Below, piece after piece: positions 1-9,699 of a stretch of DNA of 64,000 nucleotides; the first letter of the stretch is position 1; each line of letters starts with the position of its first letter. The notes beneath the pieces were generated by a model. That model was given only the letters and a program-made list of their open reading frames with translations, was not told the origin of the DNA and ran no database searches. This stretch comes from Hydrotalea sp. (GTDB lineage: Bacteria > Bacteroidota > Bacteroidia > Chitinophagales > Chitinophagaceae): the NCBI GenBank assembly GCA_022402565.1, contig JAKRSC010000035.1:1-64000 (forward strand), given 5' to 3'. The translations under genes and the position numbers were made by a program.

Positions 1-173
1 CTATCTATTTCACCTTTAGAAGGATTCCAATATGCATATGTAAGTCCATCTTTTGCTACTTGATTGTTAGGATTTCGGGTAAGGATGATAACCTCTTGAC
101 TTTGTTGCAACAATACATTAGTTAAAAATTTTCCAACCATACCTGTTCCACCAGTTATTACATAGGTTGCCAT
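1..173 (-). CDS. NAD-dependent epimerase/SDR family protein (TIGR01777-like), 5' fragment
   Basis: Only the first 57 codons lie in the window; the gene runs off the left edge. The N-terminus MATYVITGGTGMVGKFL is a Rossmann dinucleotide-binding motif (TGGTGMVG). It is followed by LTRNP and then YAYWNPSKGEID. That arrangement, with a tryptophan-containing W-P segment about 50 residues in, is typical of the TIGR01777/YfcH/SDR39U1 epimerase-like group, whose substrate is unknown. ATG is at 171-173. It is codirectional with the division cluster but separated from ftsZ by a strong terminator, so it probably has its own promoter. The family call is good; the function is not known. Confidence 0.75.
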   Translation of the reverse strand, partial: MATYVITGGTGMVGKFLTNVLLQQSQEVIILTRNPNNQVAKDGLTYAYWNPSKGEID

Positions 174-221
174 ATTGCTCATTTATTTTTCCAAAGAAAC
201 AACATATTCAGACTTTCGTTC

Positions 222-254
222 AAAAAAAACCCCCATCGTAACCGATGAGGGGAA
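222..254 (-). terminator. Rho-independent terminator after ftsZ
   Basis: Read on the minus strand, a GC-rich hairpin (CCCC-TCATCG, loop, CGATG-GGGG with one bulged base) is followed directly by eight T residues. It lies about 50 bases past the ftsZ stop and closes the dcw operon before the epimerase gene. Confidence 0.85.
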
Positions 255-303
255 CAACTAAAAATCACCTTTTCCTTACAAATAAATTATAAGCAAAAGA
301 AGT

Positions 304-2109
304 TTAATCAGGTTTTTTTCCTTCTAAAAAGCTATTTAGACTAGAAATTTGTACTTGATCTTTCTCGTCTTTTTTTACGTTGGAATTACTATAAAAATTT
401 TCAACAGATGCAAGTGCAGCATTACCAAAAAGTTCCATATTCCTTCGAACATAAGCAGGAACATCCTCAAACTCATTATTACTGTCGTCTGAACTAAAAT
501 TATAAGTTAGATTTCTAAGCTTCTGAATTCGTTCGGCCTGCTTTCTTTTTTGCTCTTCTGGATCTAAGTCTTCTTCTTTTACAACAAGAGGAACTTTGTT
601 ATCAGGAGTTTGTAAAGCAGGTGCTGGAACCTCCTCTCTTTCAATTAACTGAAATTCATTTTCGACAGAAGAATTATTTTGAAATAAATCGGACTGCTGC
701 AATGATTGACCAAGCGCACCAGTTTCATGTACTTCAGAAGAATACACTTGCGTAGGCCTTTGCATTAAGCTTGGCTTTTCTACTACATCAAATTGTAGTA
801 AAGGATTAACAGAAACAGTCTCTTCTGCTTTTTTCTCAAGTTGTTCAGAAACAACCTCACTGCTTACTTCAGGACTAAGTTCAAAATGCAACACTGTATT
901 TTCATACTCATCCACAGAAACTTCTTGAACTGCAGAAGGAGCAACTTCTGGCATTATATGTAGAACTTGTTCATTAGAGGCATAGGGCTGACCAGTCAAA
1001 TGTGGCATCCAAGTAGGTTCTTGGCTTTCAGCAACAGGAGCAGGCTGTTGAACTGGAGCTGTTGCTTGGCCTAAATCGAGGGTAACCACTTCTTTTTCTG
1101 GAGCAGATTGTTTAATAACTTCAGATTTTTTAGAGAATGGATCAGAAGCATCAAAACCTGTAGCAATTAATGTAATTCCAATTTTTTCTCCAAGCGACTG
1201 ATCGTAGCCCATACCAATAATAACATCGGTATGTTCACCAGCCTGCATGCGTAAATAACTACTAATAGTTTCCATCTCATCCATAGTACACTCAAACTCC
1301 CCTTCAGCACTATTAATATTAACCAATACCCATTTAGCACCACGAATATCATTATCATTTAACAATGGTGAAGCCAAAGCTTCCTCAATTGCCAACTGAG
1401 CTCTATTCTCTCCTTCCACAGAAGAACTTCCAAGTATAGCAACCCCGCCATTCTTCATAACTGTACATACATCGGCAAAGTCAACAATAATATGTCCTTT
1501 ACTATTGATGATATCTGTAATACATTTTGCTGCAGTTGCTAATACATTATCTGCTTTTCCGAAAGCTTCTCTCATTTTTAAATTGCCGTATTGCATACGC
1601 AACTTATCATTGCTTATAACCAACAAAGTATCAACATGAGGTTTTAACTGATCAATACCTTGTTGTGCTTGTAGCATTCTTCGTGGGCCTTCAAATCCAA
1701 AAGGAGTGGTTACTATACCAACTGTAAGAATTCCTAATTCTTTACAAACTTGTGCAATTACTGGAGCACCACCAGTACCAGTACCACCTCCCATTCCAGC
1801 AGTGATAAAAGCCATTTTGGTATTTACCTCTAGTATCTTTTTTATTTCTTCCAAGCTTTCCTGAGTAGCCTGCATGCCAATGTTAGGATCGGCGCCAGCA
1901 CCCAAACCTTGAGTTAAATGTGGTCCTAGTTGAATTTTATTAGGCACTTTGCTTTGCTCAAAAGCTTTAGCATCTGTATTACAAATTATGAAGTCAACGC
2001 CTTGAATGTCTTGTTCAAACATGAAGTTAACAGCGTTGCTACCTCCTCCTCCAACGCCTAACACTTTAATGATAGACGACTTTTGTTTGGGAAGATCAAA
2101 ATGAATCAT
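304..2109 (-). CDS. ftsZ: Cell division GTPase FtsZ
   Basis: Tubulin-like GTPase that polymerises at midcell as the divisome scaffold. Visible features are the GGGGSNAV nucleotide loop (about residues 20-27), the tubulin signature [10 protein letters not shown] (107-116) and the T7 synergy loop VDFADV (209-214). The GTPase core ends near residue 330. A long Glu/Pro/Gln-rich linker of about 220 residues follows, then [11 protein letters not shown] and a terminal [10 protein letters not shown] peptide, the likely FtsA docking tail. At 601 aa it is much longer than the roughly 380 aa of E. coli FtsZ, but long linkers are usual in Bacteroidota. Oddity: the T7-loop Asn (E. coli N207) is Ile here. 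It is the last gene of the dcw operon, 68 bases after ftsA, and is followed by a terminator. Confidence 0.97.
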   Translation of the reverse strand: MIHFDLPKQKSSIIKVLGVGGGGSNAVNFMFEQDIQGVDFIICNTDAKAFEQSKVPNKIQLGPHLTQGLGAGADPNIGMQATQESLEEIKKILEVNTKMAFITAGMGGGTGTGGAPVIAQVCKELGILTVGIVTTPFGFEGPRRMLQAQQGIDQLKPHVDTLLVISNDKLRMQYGNLKMREAFGKADNVLATAAKCITDIINSKGHIIVDFADVCTVMKNGGVAILGSSSVEGENRAQLAIEEALASPLLNDNDIRGAKWVLVNINSAEGEFECTMDEMETISSYLRMQAGEHTDVIIGMGYDQSLGEKIGITLIATGFDASDPFSKKSEVIKQSAPEKEVVTLDLGQATAPVQQPAPVAESQEPTWMPHLTGQPYASNEQVLHIMPEVAPSAVQEVSVDEYENTVLHFELSPEVSSEVVSEQLEKKAEETVSVNPLLQFDVVEKPSLMQRPTQVYSSEVHETGALGQSLQQSDLFQNNSSVENEFQLIEREEVPAPALQTPDNKVPLVVKEEDLDPEEQKRKQAERIQKLRNLTYNFSSDDSNNEFEDVPAYVRRNMELFGNAALASVENFYSNSNVKKDEKDQVQISSLNSFLEGKKPD

Positions 2110-2177
2110 AAGTACGGTTTTAGGGTGTGCAGATTTTCTAGGGATTAATTTTTACTGAAACGACTGTTACAAACGAA

Positions 2178-3554
2178 TTATTTTGTAATGCTTTCATCTT
2201 CTTCCTGGAATAATTCAATAAGGTTATTTTTGAAACTATCCCAAAACTTAGATTTCTTTTTCACTTGAGTAGTAGCTTTTTGCTCTTCAATGACTGGCAC
2301 CGCAGGAGTAATTTCTTCTGGTGCAGACTGTAATGAAGAAGGAACAGTTACCCTTTTAAAAGTTTCTTCAAACTGCTTATGGCGCTGTTCATAATCGCTA
2401 TACCCTTTTAAAATAAGTCCAATACAAGTGGCATACATAGGCTTTTTAAGCTCCTCAATATGATTAGGAGATAAATGCTCATTCGGTAAACCAATTCTAG
2501 CATTTAAACCAGTGATAAACTCAGTTAATTGAATTAAATGTTTTAATTGTGAACCTCCACCAGTAAGAATAACACCGCCATTTAAAGCACGATTATCTAA
2601 ACCTACTTGCTTTAAATGATAGGTTACGAAATCTAGTATTTCACTCATTCTTGCCTGAATAATAGAAGCCAGATTCTTCATGCTGATTTCTTTAGCAGGC
2701 ATTCCTTTCAATCCAGGTATAGTGATATATGCATTGTTTTTTGTTTCGTTTGCAAGTGCACTACCAAACTGAACTTTCATAGCTTCAGCTTGTGTTCTTA
2801 GCACTCCAAGCCCCATTCTAATATCATTGGTAATATTTTCACCACCAAAAGGAATAACAGCTGTATGCTTTAAGATACCATCACAAAAAACAGCAAGATC
2901 ACTGGTTCCACCTCCAATATCAAGTATTGCAACACCTGCTTCCAAATCTACATCACTCATAACAGCAGATGCAGAAGCCAAAGGTTGAAGAACAAGATCT
3001 TTAGTAGATAAGCTACTTCTTTCTACAGCGCGGTTAATATTACGAATAGCATTTCTGTCGCCTGTGATAATATGAAAATTTGCACCAACTTTTACACCGT
3101 TGTAACCAACAGGATCCTTAATATTCTGGTGATTGTCAACATGAAAATCCTGAGGAATAACATCTATAATTTGGTCGCCAGCAGGAATAAACGTTTTACG
3201 TTGATTTTCTATTAACTGGTCAATTTCAAATTGCTTGATTTCAACTTCTGGATCCTGACGAACAATATCGCCTCTCGTTTGAAGACTTTTAATATGCCTT
3301 CCAGCTATACCAACATAAACTTCAGAAATTTCTAATTCTGGGTTACTTTCTAAGCAGTTTAGTAATGCCTGTTGAATGGCTTTGATGGTTTGGTCAATAT
3401 TTAAAACCTGACCATGGGCAACACCACTGCTGTTGGCCCTTCCAAATCCTAAAATCTCTAGCTTCCCAAACTCATTTTTCCTTCCTGCTATAGCAGCAAT
3501 CTTAGTAGTGCCTATATCAAGCCCTACAATAATGGGTGCTTCTGAGTGATTCAT
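2178..3554 (-). CDS. ftsA: Cell division protein FtsA
   Basis: Actin-like ATPase that tethers FtsZ filaments to the membrane. From the chosen start MNHSEAP, GLDIGTTKIAAIAG is the phosphate-1 motif, ILDIGGGTSDLAVF phosphate-2 and VILTGGGSQL the adenosine motif. The SHS2/1C subdomain lies between. The C-terminus carries a KKKSKFWDSFKNNLIEL segment that looks like the amphipathic membrane-targeting helix. A GTG 48 bases upstream (3602) would extend the frame by 16 residues and overlap ftsQ; I prefer the ATG at 3554 because the extension does not look family-like. It sits between ftsQ (44-base gap) and ftsZ. Confidence 0.95.
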   Translation of the reverse strand: MNHSEAPIIVGLDIGTTKIAAIAGRKNEFGKLEILGFGRANSSGVAHGQVLNIDQTIKAIQQALLNCLESNPELEISEVYVGIAGRHIKSLQTRGDIVRQDPEVEIKQFEIDQLIENQRKTFIPAGDQIIDVIPQDFHVDNHQNIKDPVGYNGVKVGANFHIITGDRNAIRNINRAVERSSLSTKDLVLQPLASASAVMSDVDLEAGVAILDIGGGTSDLAVFCDGILKHTAVIPFGGENITNDIRMGLGVLRTQAEAMKVQFGSALANETKNNAYITIPGLKGMPAKEISMKNLASIIQARMSEILDFVTYHLKQVGLDNRALNGGVILTGGGSQLKHLIQLTEFITGLNARIGLPNEHLSPNHIEELKKPMYATCIGLILKGYSDYEQRHKQFEETFKRVTVPSSLQSAPEEITPAVPVIEEQKATTQVKKKSKFWDSFKNNLIELFQEEDESITK

Positions 3555-3598
3555 AGAGTATGTCTTTTTAGTTGTTTCAATTGGTACGAAATTCAATC

Positions 3599-4582
3599 TC
3601 ACTCACTCCTCTTCTTCTGCATCACCGCCTTTGGAGGCATAGAATTAGAATTTGAGGTCTTCAATCTATTTGGAACGCCCACTTTACTTGTTTTATTGTT
3701 AGAAGGCGTAAATCTTTTTTCAATTTCTTTATTGGGAATGGTCATTTGATTCTTAGATGCCGAATCGATGAATGACTCCTCAGTATTCAAAGGTGTTTGT
3801 AAGAAATCTGAAGCTTCAGATTTCTTTCTGGCTACTACCTGATTTTTAAATCTCAGGTCAATCTCTTTATATTGATTCCATCCACCTTTTAGCCATGCCT
3901 GTTTATAAAAGGTAAATAAATTTGAAAACTTTTGTTCGAGATGTAGAGTAGATCCTAACAATATCCTTTCATCGCCTAGTACCGTCCACATTTCAAACTC
4001 TCCTTTTGCATGAATATGTACTTGTGCAACCTGAGCTACCCAAAAGCTATCTGCCGAAATGTATTGAACCAAACGAAGCACTTGTTCCATTAGTATACTA
4101 TCAGCTTGTGCTAATTTTTCAGAAACCTGAGGGAATCCAGTAATTACAGGTACACGAGCTACTCGCTCCTGACTTAATGGTAGTCGTTGACCGCTTTCAT
4201 CTACATAAAATGAATTACCCTGTAAGTCCATTAAACGCACCATAGGATTCCTCTCTATAATGTGTACGTGAAGCTGATGCATATTATTCATATAAAGATC
4301 AGCAGTATGTATCCAAGGATTTTTCCTTAATTGCTCTTCCATTGCCTGTAAATCCATCTTCACAACATCTACTCCTTCACGAGCGCCCATACCTTCTAAT
4401 AATGCTCGAATATCTTGTTCATTCAAAAAGAATACTCCTTCAGTTCCACCAATTTGTATGAGTATATCTTGACAGGTTTTCGATTTTTTTTCTTTAAAAG
4501 CCAGTCCAGCTAATACCAAAATACCTAGGCCTACAAATGCCCAAGTAATATGAGTTACTATTTGTCGCCAACTATGCTTCAT
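3599..4582 (-). CDS. ftsQ: Cell division protein FtsQ (POTRA domain)
   Basis: Bitopic divisome protein linking early and late division proteins. It has one N-terminal membrane segment (about residues 11-28). A POTRA-like region follows, containing the ALLEGMGAREG and LRKNPWIHTADLYM segments (about 60-100), the usual 'KxPWV' signature of FtsQ, then a beta-rich periplasmic domain. The C-terminal ~75 residues are Lys/Ser/Asn-rich and probably disordered. The call rests on the POTRA signature plus the position between murC (11-base overlap) and ftsA. FtsQ is poorly conserved in sequence, so context carries much of the weight. Confidence 0.88.
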   Translation of the reverse strand: MKHSWRQIVTHITWAFVGLGILVLAGLAFKEKKSKTCQDILIQIGGTEGVFFLNEQDIRALLEGMGAREGVDVVKMDLQAMEEQLRKNPWIHTADLYMNNMHQLHVHIIERNPMVRLMDLQGNSFYVDESGQRLPLSQERVARVPVITGFPQVSEKLAQADSILMEQVLRLVQYISADSFWVAQVAQVHIHAKGEFEMWTVLGDERILLGSTLHLEQKFSNLFTFYKQAWLKGGWNQYKEIDLRFKNQVVARKKSEASDFLQTPLNTEESFIDSASKNQMTIPNKEIEKRFTPSNNKTSKVGVPNRLKTSNSNSMPPKAVMQKKRSE

Positions 4583-5948
4583 ACTTCTGTTTTAAAACAT
4601 GAGCAATAGGTTGTACGCAGGTGTCAATATCGCCTGCACCTGCAAGAACTACTTTTGAAAATTGACTAGATTGGATATACTCAAGCAATTTGTCTTTCTC
4701 TATAACTTCAACCGATTTAGAATGATTAACTAATGATGCTAGCCATTCGCTTGTTACTCCTTCCATTGGTTCTTCTCTTGCAGGATAAATAGGAAGCAAA
4801 ACAAGTTTTGGCACTTTTGATAAAACCTCTGCAAAACCGACAGCCTGATCCTTTGTTCTACTAAATAAATGGGGTTGAAACACCATCATATAGTCTTCCT
4901 TTGGATATAAATCTTCAACTCCCTGAATCAATGCCCTTAACTCTTCTGGATGATGCGCATAATCATCAATAACAAATCCATATGTCGATTTCCAAGCAAA
5001 TTCAAATCGCCTTTTGACACCTTTAAAATTGCCAACAGCTCGTTTAATTAATTCATGCGAAATACCTAATTCAAGAGACGCAGCTATTGCTGCTAAACTA
5101 TTTTCAACATTATGCCAGCCACCCATATTCAAGATAACGTCCTTGATACATCCATCAGGATAAACAACATCGAAGTGATAAGCACCTTCAATTATTTTCA
5201 AATTACTTGTACGAATATCTGCATCTGCATCAACCCCATAGGTTAAGGTGTTTTTAGTTGAGAAAAGCGATCTGGGTAACTTACTATTGATAAAGAGTTT
5301 ACCTTCTTCTCTTACCAAATTTGAAAATTGAACAAAAGCATCGCTAAATGCTGAATGAGTACCATAAATATCTAAATGATCTGGGTCCATTGCAGAAATC
5401 ACTGCTATTGATGGTGACAACTGTAAAAAACTTCTATCATACTCATCTGCTTCAACAACTACGGTATTACTTGCAGTTGAACTCCAATAATTGGTTCCAT
5501 AATTAGTAGCTATTCCGCCTAAAAAAGCATGACATCCGTATGAGCTATCTCTCAAAATATGCGCTGTCATGGTTGATATTGTAGTTTTACCATGAGTTCC
5601 TGCTACACATATATTAGCACTTGCTGCGGTAATCCAACCTAACACTTCACTCCTTTTTGCCATTAATGTACTATGTTCTTCATAGTATCTTTTTCCAAGA
5701 TGATTTTTAGGAATAGCGGGAGTGAAAATGACTAAATCAGGATTCTTTGGAATTGAGTTAATATTATCTTCAAAAGATATACTGATGCCTTCTGAAATTA
5801 GCTCTTGAGTAAGAACAGTTTTTGTTTTATCGTACCCTCCTACAATTGCCCCTTTTGCATTAAAATATCTTGCAAGAGCACTCATTCCTATTCCCCCAAT
5901 CCCTAAAAAATAAATTTGGGGTTTCCATGAAAGATTGCTCCCACGCAT
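4572..5948 (-). CDS. murC: UDP-N-acetylmuramate--L-alanine ligase MurC
   Basis: Cytoplasmic ATP-dependent ligase adding L-Ala to UDP-MurNAc, the first step of the stem peptide. The N-terminal Rossmann motif FLGIGGIGMSALARYF is diagnostic for MurC. The central ATP site is AGTHGKTTIST. VEADEYDRSFL and the MDPDHLDIYG segment are also typical, as is DDYAHHPEE in the C-terminal domain. A TTG start at 5987 would overlap murG by 20 bases; I chose the ATG at 5948, which gives MRGSNLSWKPQ just before the Rossmann motif, 19 bases after the murG stop. The 3' end overlaps ftsQ by 11 bases, suggesting translational coupling. Confidence 0.97.
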   Translation of the reverse strand: MRGSNLSWKPQIYFLGIGGIGMSALARYFNAKGAIVGGYDKTKTVLTQELISEGISISFEDNINSIPKNPDLVIFTPAIPKNHLGKRYYEEHSTLMAKRSEVLGWITAASANICVAGTHGKTTISTMTAHILRDSSYGCHAFLGGIATNYGTNYWSSTASNTVVVEADEYDRSFLQLSPSIAVISAMDPDHLDIYGTHSAFSDAFVQFSNLVREEGKLFINSKLPRSLFSTKNTLTYGVDADADIRTSNLKIIEGAYHFDVVYPDGCIKDVILNMGGWHNVENSLAAIAASLELGISHELIKRAVGNFKGVKRRFEFAWKSTYGFVIDDYAHHPEELRALIQGVEDLYPKEDYMMVFQPHLFSRTKDQAVGFAEVLSKVPKLVLLPIYPAREEPMEGVTSEWLASLVNHSKSVEVIEKDKLLEYIQSSQFSKVVLAGAGDIDTCVQPIAHVLKQKYEA

Positions 5949-5967
5949 CCATAATATGATTTGATCC

Positions 5968-7071
5968 TTAGTTGACAATTTTTCCAATTTTAGTTAGCAT
6001 ATCTTTTGCAATTTTTTGATCGGCATCGCGATAACCTAAGCTTGATAATTTATTCTGTATAGCCTGTCTTTTTCGGGAATCATTTCCTAATTCAATTACA
6101 GCATCTATCAATAAGTCGTTTGCTTGATGATCAGGTATAAGAATTGCAGCATCCTGATTTGATAAATATTGCGCATTTGCTGTTTGATGATCTTCCGCCG
6201 CTAAAGGATAAGGCACTAAAATAGATGGCTTCATCAATAAAGTAATCTCAGTTACAGACATAGCACCTGCCCTTGAAACCACCAAATCTGCAGCAGAAAA
6301 TGCCACTCCCATTTCATGTATAAAAGTACTAGCCCTAATATTCTGTTGTGCCTTAGCTGCTTGCTGGTATTTTTCGGCGTTAAATTTGCCTGTTTGCCAA
6401 ATGAGTTGAATACCTGCTGCTTTTAATTTTGATAATCCATTCAAAATTGCTTCATTAATTGATTTAGCACCCAAACTTCCACCTACAACTAATACCGTAA
6501 TTAAGTTTCCATTCAATCCAAAAGTTGCACATGCATCAGACTTGGTAATATCATTTTTGATTATACTACTCCTAACAGGATTGCCTGTGATAGTAATTTT
6601 TTCATTTGGGAAAAATTTATCCATCCCATGACCAGACACATAAACTGATTTAGCCTGTTTAGCTAGCCAGATATTCGCTTTTCCTGCAAATGAATTGCTC
6701 TCATGAATAAAAGTTGGAATTCCCTTCCACTGTGCATACCTCAAGACTGGAAATGTTGAGTAACCTCCTACACCAAAAGCTGCATCTGGCTTAAATGATT
6801 TAAAAATTTGCCTTACCTGTAAAAAGCTTTTAACTAGATATATAGGAAGAAAAACATTTTTCCACCACTGAGCTCTTTGAAGTCCAACAATATCAAGTCC
6901 TTTTATTGAATATCCCGCAGCTGGCACTTTTTCCATTTCCATTTTACCTTTCGCACCAACAAATAAAATTGCTGCATCGGGCACCAATTTCTTGATAGCA
7001 TCGGCAACAGCCACTGCTGGAAAAATATGCCCGCCAGTTCCACCTCCTGCTATAATTATTCTTATACTCAT
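5968..7071 (-). CDS. murG: UDP-GlcNAc:lipid I N-acetylglucosaminyltransferase MurG
   Basis: Peripheral inner-membrane GT28 glycosyltransferase converting lipid I to lipid II. The N-terminal glycine loop GGGTGGHIFPAVAVA, the FGVGGYSTFP segment, FIHESNSFAGKAN, and the second glycine loop VVGGSLGAKSIN are all MurG hallmarks. The donor-site region VSRAGAMSVTEI with PYPLAAEDHQTANA completes the match. The length of 367 aa is normal. Its ATG overlaps the ftsW stop by 4 bases (ATGA), so it is translationally coupled to the flippase/polymerase gene upstream. Confidence 0.97.
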   Translation of the reverse strand: MSIRIIIAGGGTGGHIFPAVAVADAIKKLVPDAAILFVGAKGKMEMEKVPAAGYSIKGLDIVGLQRAQWWKNVFLPIYLVKSFLQVRQIFKSFKPDAAFGVGGYSTFPVLRYAQWKGIPTFIHESNSFAGKANIWLAKQAKSVYVSGHGMDKFFPNEKITITGNPVRSSIIKNDITKSDACATFGLNGNLITVLVVGGSLGAKSINEAILNGLSKLKAAGIQLIWQTGKFNAEKYQQAAKAQQNIRASTFIHEMGVAFSAADLVVSRAGAMSVTEITLLMKPSILVPYPLAAEDHQTANAQYLSNQDAAILIPDHQANDLLIDAVIELGNDSRKRQAIQNKLSSLGYRDADQKIAKDMLTKIGKIVN

Positions 7072-8351
7072 ACAACTGGCATATTTTGTTTAGTCATTGA
7101 ATGAGTTGTTTCACTACCTTCTAACTGCTCTACATTACGTGCAACACTTAAAATAATTCCAATTGCAGCACATGTAAATAAAAACGAACTTCCCCCCATA
7201 CTAATAAGGGGTAATGTAACTCCTGTAACCGGAACAAGATTTACATTAACAGCCATATTCGCCATTGCTTGTATAACTAATGTAAAACTTAAGGCTACTG
7301 CTAAAAATGCCCCAAATGCAAAGGGACATCTTCTAAACAAATTGATACATCTAAAAAGAAATACCAAATACAATAAGGCAACACCACCACCAATAATTAA
7401 ACCATATTCTTCAATTATGATTGCATAAATAAAATCGTTGTATGCTTGTGGCAAGAAGTTTCTTTGCTCACTATTGCCCGGCCCTAAACCCATAAGTATA
7501 CCACCTTTTGCAATTGCAATTTTTGCTTGCTGCAATTGATATGGATCAGATTCACCAGACTGATAAATAAAGTCCTGGGTACGTTTTACCCATGTTCCAA
7601 CACGACCAAATGACTTTAGCTTTTCAATTTTTCCTTTTTTAGCACTTTCTGTTTCTAAAGGATCATAAGTAAGAACCGCTATTGAAATAATAATTGCTAC
7701 AGGTATCATTGCAATTAATACTGTTAAGAATAAATGTGAGAACCTAACTCTTCCAATAAACATCAGCAACATAGAAGTGGCAGCAGTTAGTAGGGCATTT
7801 GATAAGTTGGCAGGCATAATACATGCGCAAATCAATAAAACTGGCCATAATACTGGCAAAAATCCTTTTTTAAAGTCTTTGATAACATCTTGCTTTTTAC
7901 TCAGCAGCCTCGACAAATACATAAATAATGCAAGTTTTGCCAAATCACTTGTTTGTATTGTCATATCAATGACAGGAAGTCGAATCCATCTACTTCCTTC
8001 ATTAATTTTAACACCAAAAAAAAGTGTGTAAAGCAATAAAGGAATAGAAATCCAAAATAAAAAAGTTGCGATTCTTGAAAAGAAGGTATAGTTGATTCTA
8101 TGAAGAAAATAAATAATCATTAAGCCAATTAGAGTAAATGAAATTTGCTTAAATAAATAAACACTTGTATTGCCTTTATGATACTTATACGCCAATGATC
8201 CAGTTGCACTATAAACAACAAGAATAGATATTAATGATAAAAGCAAAACAATAGCCCATATCATTCTATCGCCATGAGTACGCTTAAGAATTTGCTCCTT
8301 ATTAAGCGCGGCAAATGCTATATCCTTAATCTGTTGTACTTCCTCTTTCAC
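7068..8351 (-). CDS. ftsW: SEDS peptidoglycan glycosyltransferase FtsW
   Basis: Polytopic SEDS protein that polymerises lipid II at the septum together with its cognate class B PBP (FtsI in this operon). It has about ten hydrophobic segments. SEDS signatures are visible: IYSATGS-like VVYSATGSL near the N-terminus, NEGSRWIRLP, a long loop with GGILMGLGPGNSEQRNFLPQAYNDFIYAIIIEEYG, quoted here only for the PQAYNDFIYA core, and GVTLPLISMGGSS. The start codon is GTG (8349-8351), 9 bases after murD. RodA is the paralogue, but position in the dcw cluster favours FtsW. Confidence 0.94.
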   Translation of the reverse strand: MKEEVQQIKDIAFAALNKEQILKRTHGDRMIWAIVLLLSLISILVVYSATGSLAYKYHKGNTSVYLFKQISFTLIGLMIIYFLHRINYTFFSRIATFLFWISIPLLLYTLFFGVKINEGSRWIRLPVIDMTIQTSDLAKLALFMYLSRLLSKKQDVIKDFKKGFLPVLWPVLLICACIMPANLSNALLTAATSMLLMFIGRVRFSHLFLTVLIAMIPVAIIISIAVLTYDPLETESAKKGKIEKLKSFGRVGTWVKRTQDFIYQSGESDPYQLQQAKIAIAKGGILMGLGPGNSEQRNFLPQAYNDFIYAIIIEEYGLIIGGGVALLYLVFLFRCINLFRRCPFAFGAFLAVALSFTLVIQAMANMAVNVNLVPVTGVTLPLISMGGSSFLFTCAAIGIILSVARNVEQLEGSETTHSMTKQNMPVV

Positions 8352-8360
8352 GTTTCAGAA

Positions 8361-9698
8361 TTAAAGCTCCTTTACTGCATCTTTAAACTGCTGACCTCTG
8401 TCTTCATAATTTTTAAATAAATCAAAGCTTGCACATGCAGGACTTAATAAAACCACATCATCTTTTTGTGCAAGTTTGAATGCTTGATTCACTGCTTTTT
8501 TAGCATTATCAGCTTCCACAATCACCTTTACTTTATCTTTAAATGCGTCAATAATTTTTTGATTATCGGTGCCTAGACACACAATGGCCTTTACTTTTTC
8601 TGACACCAATTCTTCTAAAAGAGAGTAATCATTTCCTTTATCAACACCACCTAAAATAAGTATAGTAGGTTTATTCATACTTTCCAATGCAAACCATGTA
8701 CTGTTCACATTAGTAGCTTTACTATCATTTATAAACTCCACACCACGTACCATGGCAACAAACTCCATACGATGCTCCAAACTATGAAAGTTTGTTACAG
8801 CATCACGAATCTTTTCCTTTCTGATACCCATGGTTGTTGCAGCAATTCCTGCAGCCATAGTATTATAGCCATTGTGTTTTCCTTTGAGTGCAAAGTCATA
8901 AATACTCATGCTTACTCGTTCTTCCTGGATGCGTAGCATCATTTGATCGCCTTTCATGTAGCCGCCTTTTTTTAGTTCTTGTTTCATAGAGAATGGTAAT
9001 GGGTTAGAATGTATGGTTAGTATCTCAAATTGCTTAGTAATAACTTCATCATCTAAGCAATAAATAAAATAGTCGGAACTGGTCTGATTTTGGATAATCT
9101 TAAACTTACTGTTGATATAATTTTGAAATTGGTAATTATATCTATCAAGATGATCTTCGGTGATATTTAATAGAATAGCAATATCTGGACGAAATGTGTC
9201 AATATCATCCAGTTGAAATGAACTAATCTCTGCGATATACCATTCAACAGGATTTTCAGCAACTTGCTTGGCAAATGAATAACCAATATTTCCTACCAAG
9301 GCACAATTTATACCAGCAGATTTACAAATATGATACAGCAAAGAAGTAGTTGTACTTTTTCCATTACTACCTGTAATTGCAGCCACTTTACTATTTCCTT
9401 TATAACGAAATGCCAATTCAATTTCACTAATGATCTGAATACCTTTCTTTCTAGCTGCTTGAACTATTGGTGAAGTTTCTGGGATACCAGGACTTTTTAC
9501 AATAAGTTCTGAATCAAGTATCTTTTCTAATGTATGCCCCTTATGCTCAAATTGAATTTGATATTGAAGAAGCTCTTGCTGATAGTTATCTTTTAGAACA
9601 GCGCCATCTGACAAAAACACATCCCATCCCTGCTGCTTAGCAAGAATAGATGCGCCTACGCCACTTTCGCCACCACCTAAAACAACTAATCTCTTCAT
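8361..9698 (-). CDS. murD: UDP-N-acetylmuramoyl-L-alanine--D-glutamate ligase MurD
   Basis: Cytoplasmic ligase adding D-Glu to UDP-MurNAc-L-Ala. The N-terminal LGGGESGVGASILA, the central ATP loop AITGSNGKSTTTS and NITEDHLDRY fit the Mur ligase fold. The C-terminal segment FINDSKATNVNSTWFAL with ILGGVDKGNDY and LLSPACASFDLFKNYEDRG is characteristic of MurD. The length of 445 aa is normal. The ATG at 9698 lies one base after the mraY stop, so the two genes are tightly coupled. Confidence 0.97.
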   Translation of the reverse strand: MKRLVVLGGGESGVGASILAKQQGWDVFLSDGAVLKDNYQQELLQYQIQFEHKGHTLEKILDSELIVKSPGIPETSPIVQAARKKGIQIISEIELAFRYKGNSKVAAITGSNGKSTTTSLLYHICKSAGINCALVGNIGYSFAKQVAENPVEWYIAEISSFQLDDIDTFRPDIAILLNITEDHLDRYNYQFQNYINSKFKIIQNQTSSDYFIYCLDDEVITKQFEILTIHSNPLPFSMKQELKKGGYMKGDQMMLRIQEERVSMSIYDFALKGKHNGYNTMAAGIAATTMGIRKEKIRDAVTNFHSLEHRMEFVAMVRGVEFINDSKATNVNSTWFALESMNKPTILILGGVDKGNDYSLLEELVSEKVKAIVCLGTDNQKIIDAFKDKVKVIVEADNAKKAVNQAFKLAQKDDVVLLSPACASFDLFKNYEDRGQQFKDAVKEL

Positions 9699-9699
9699 A

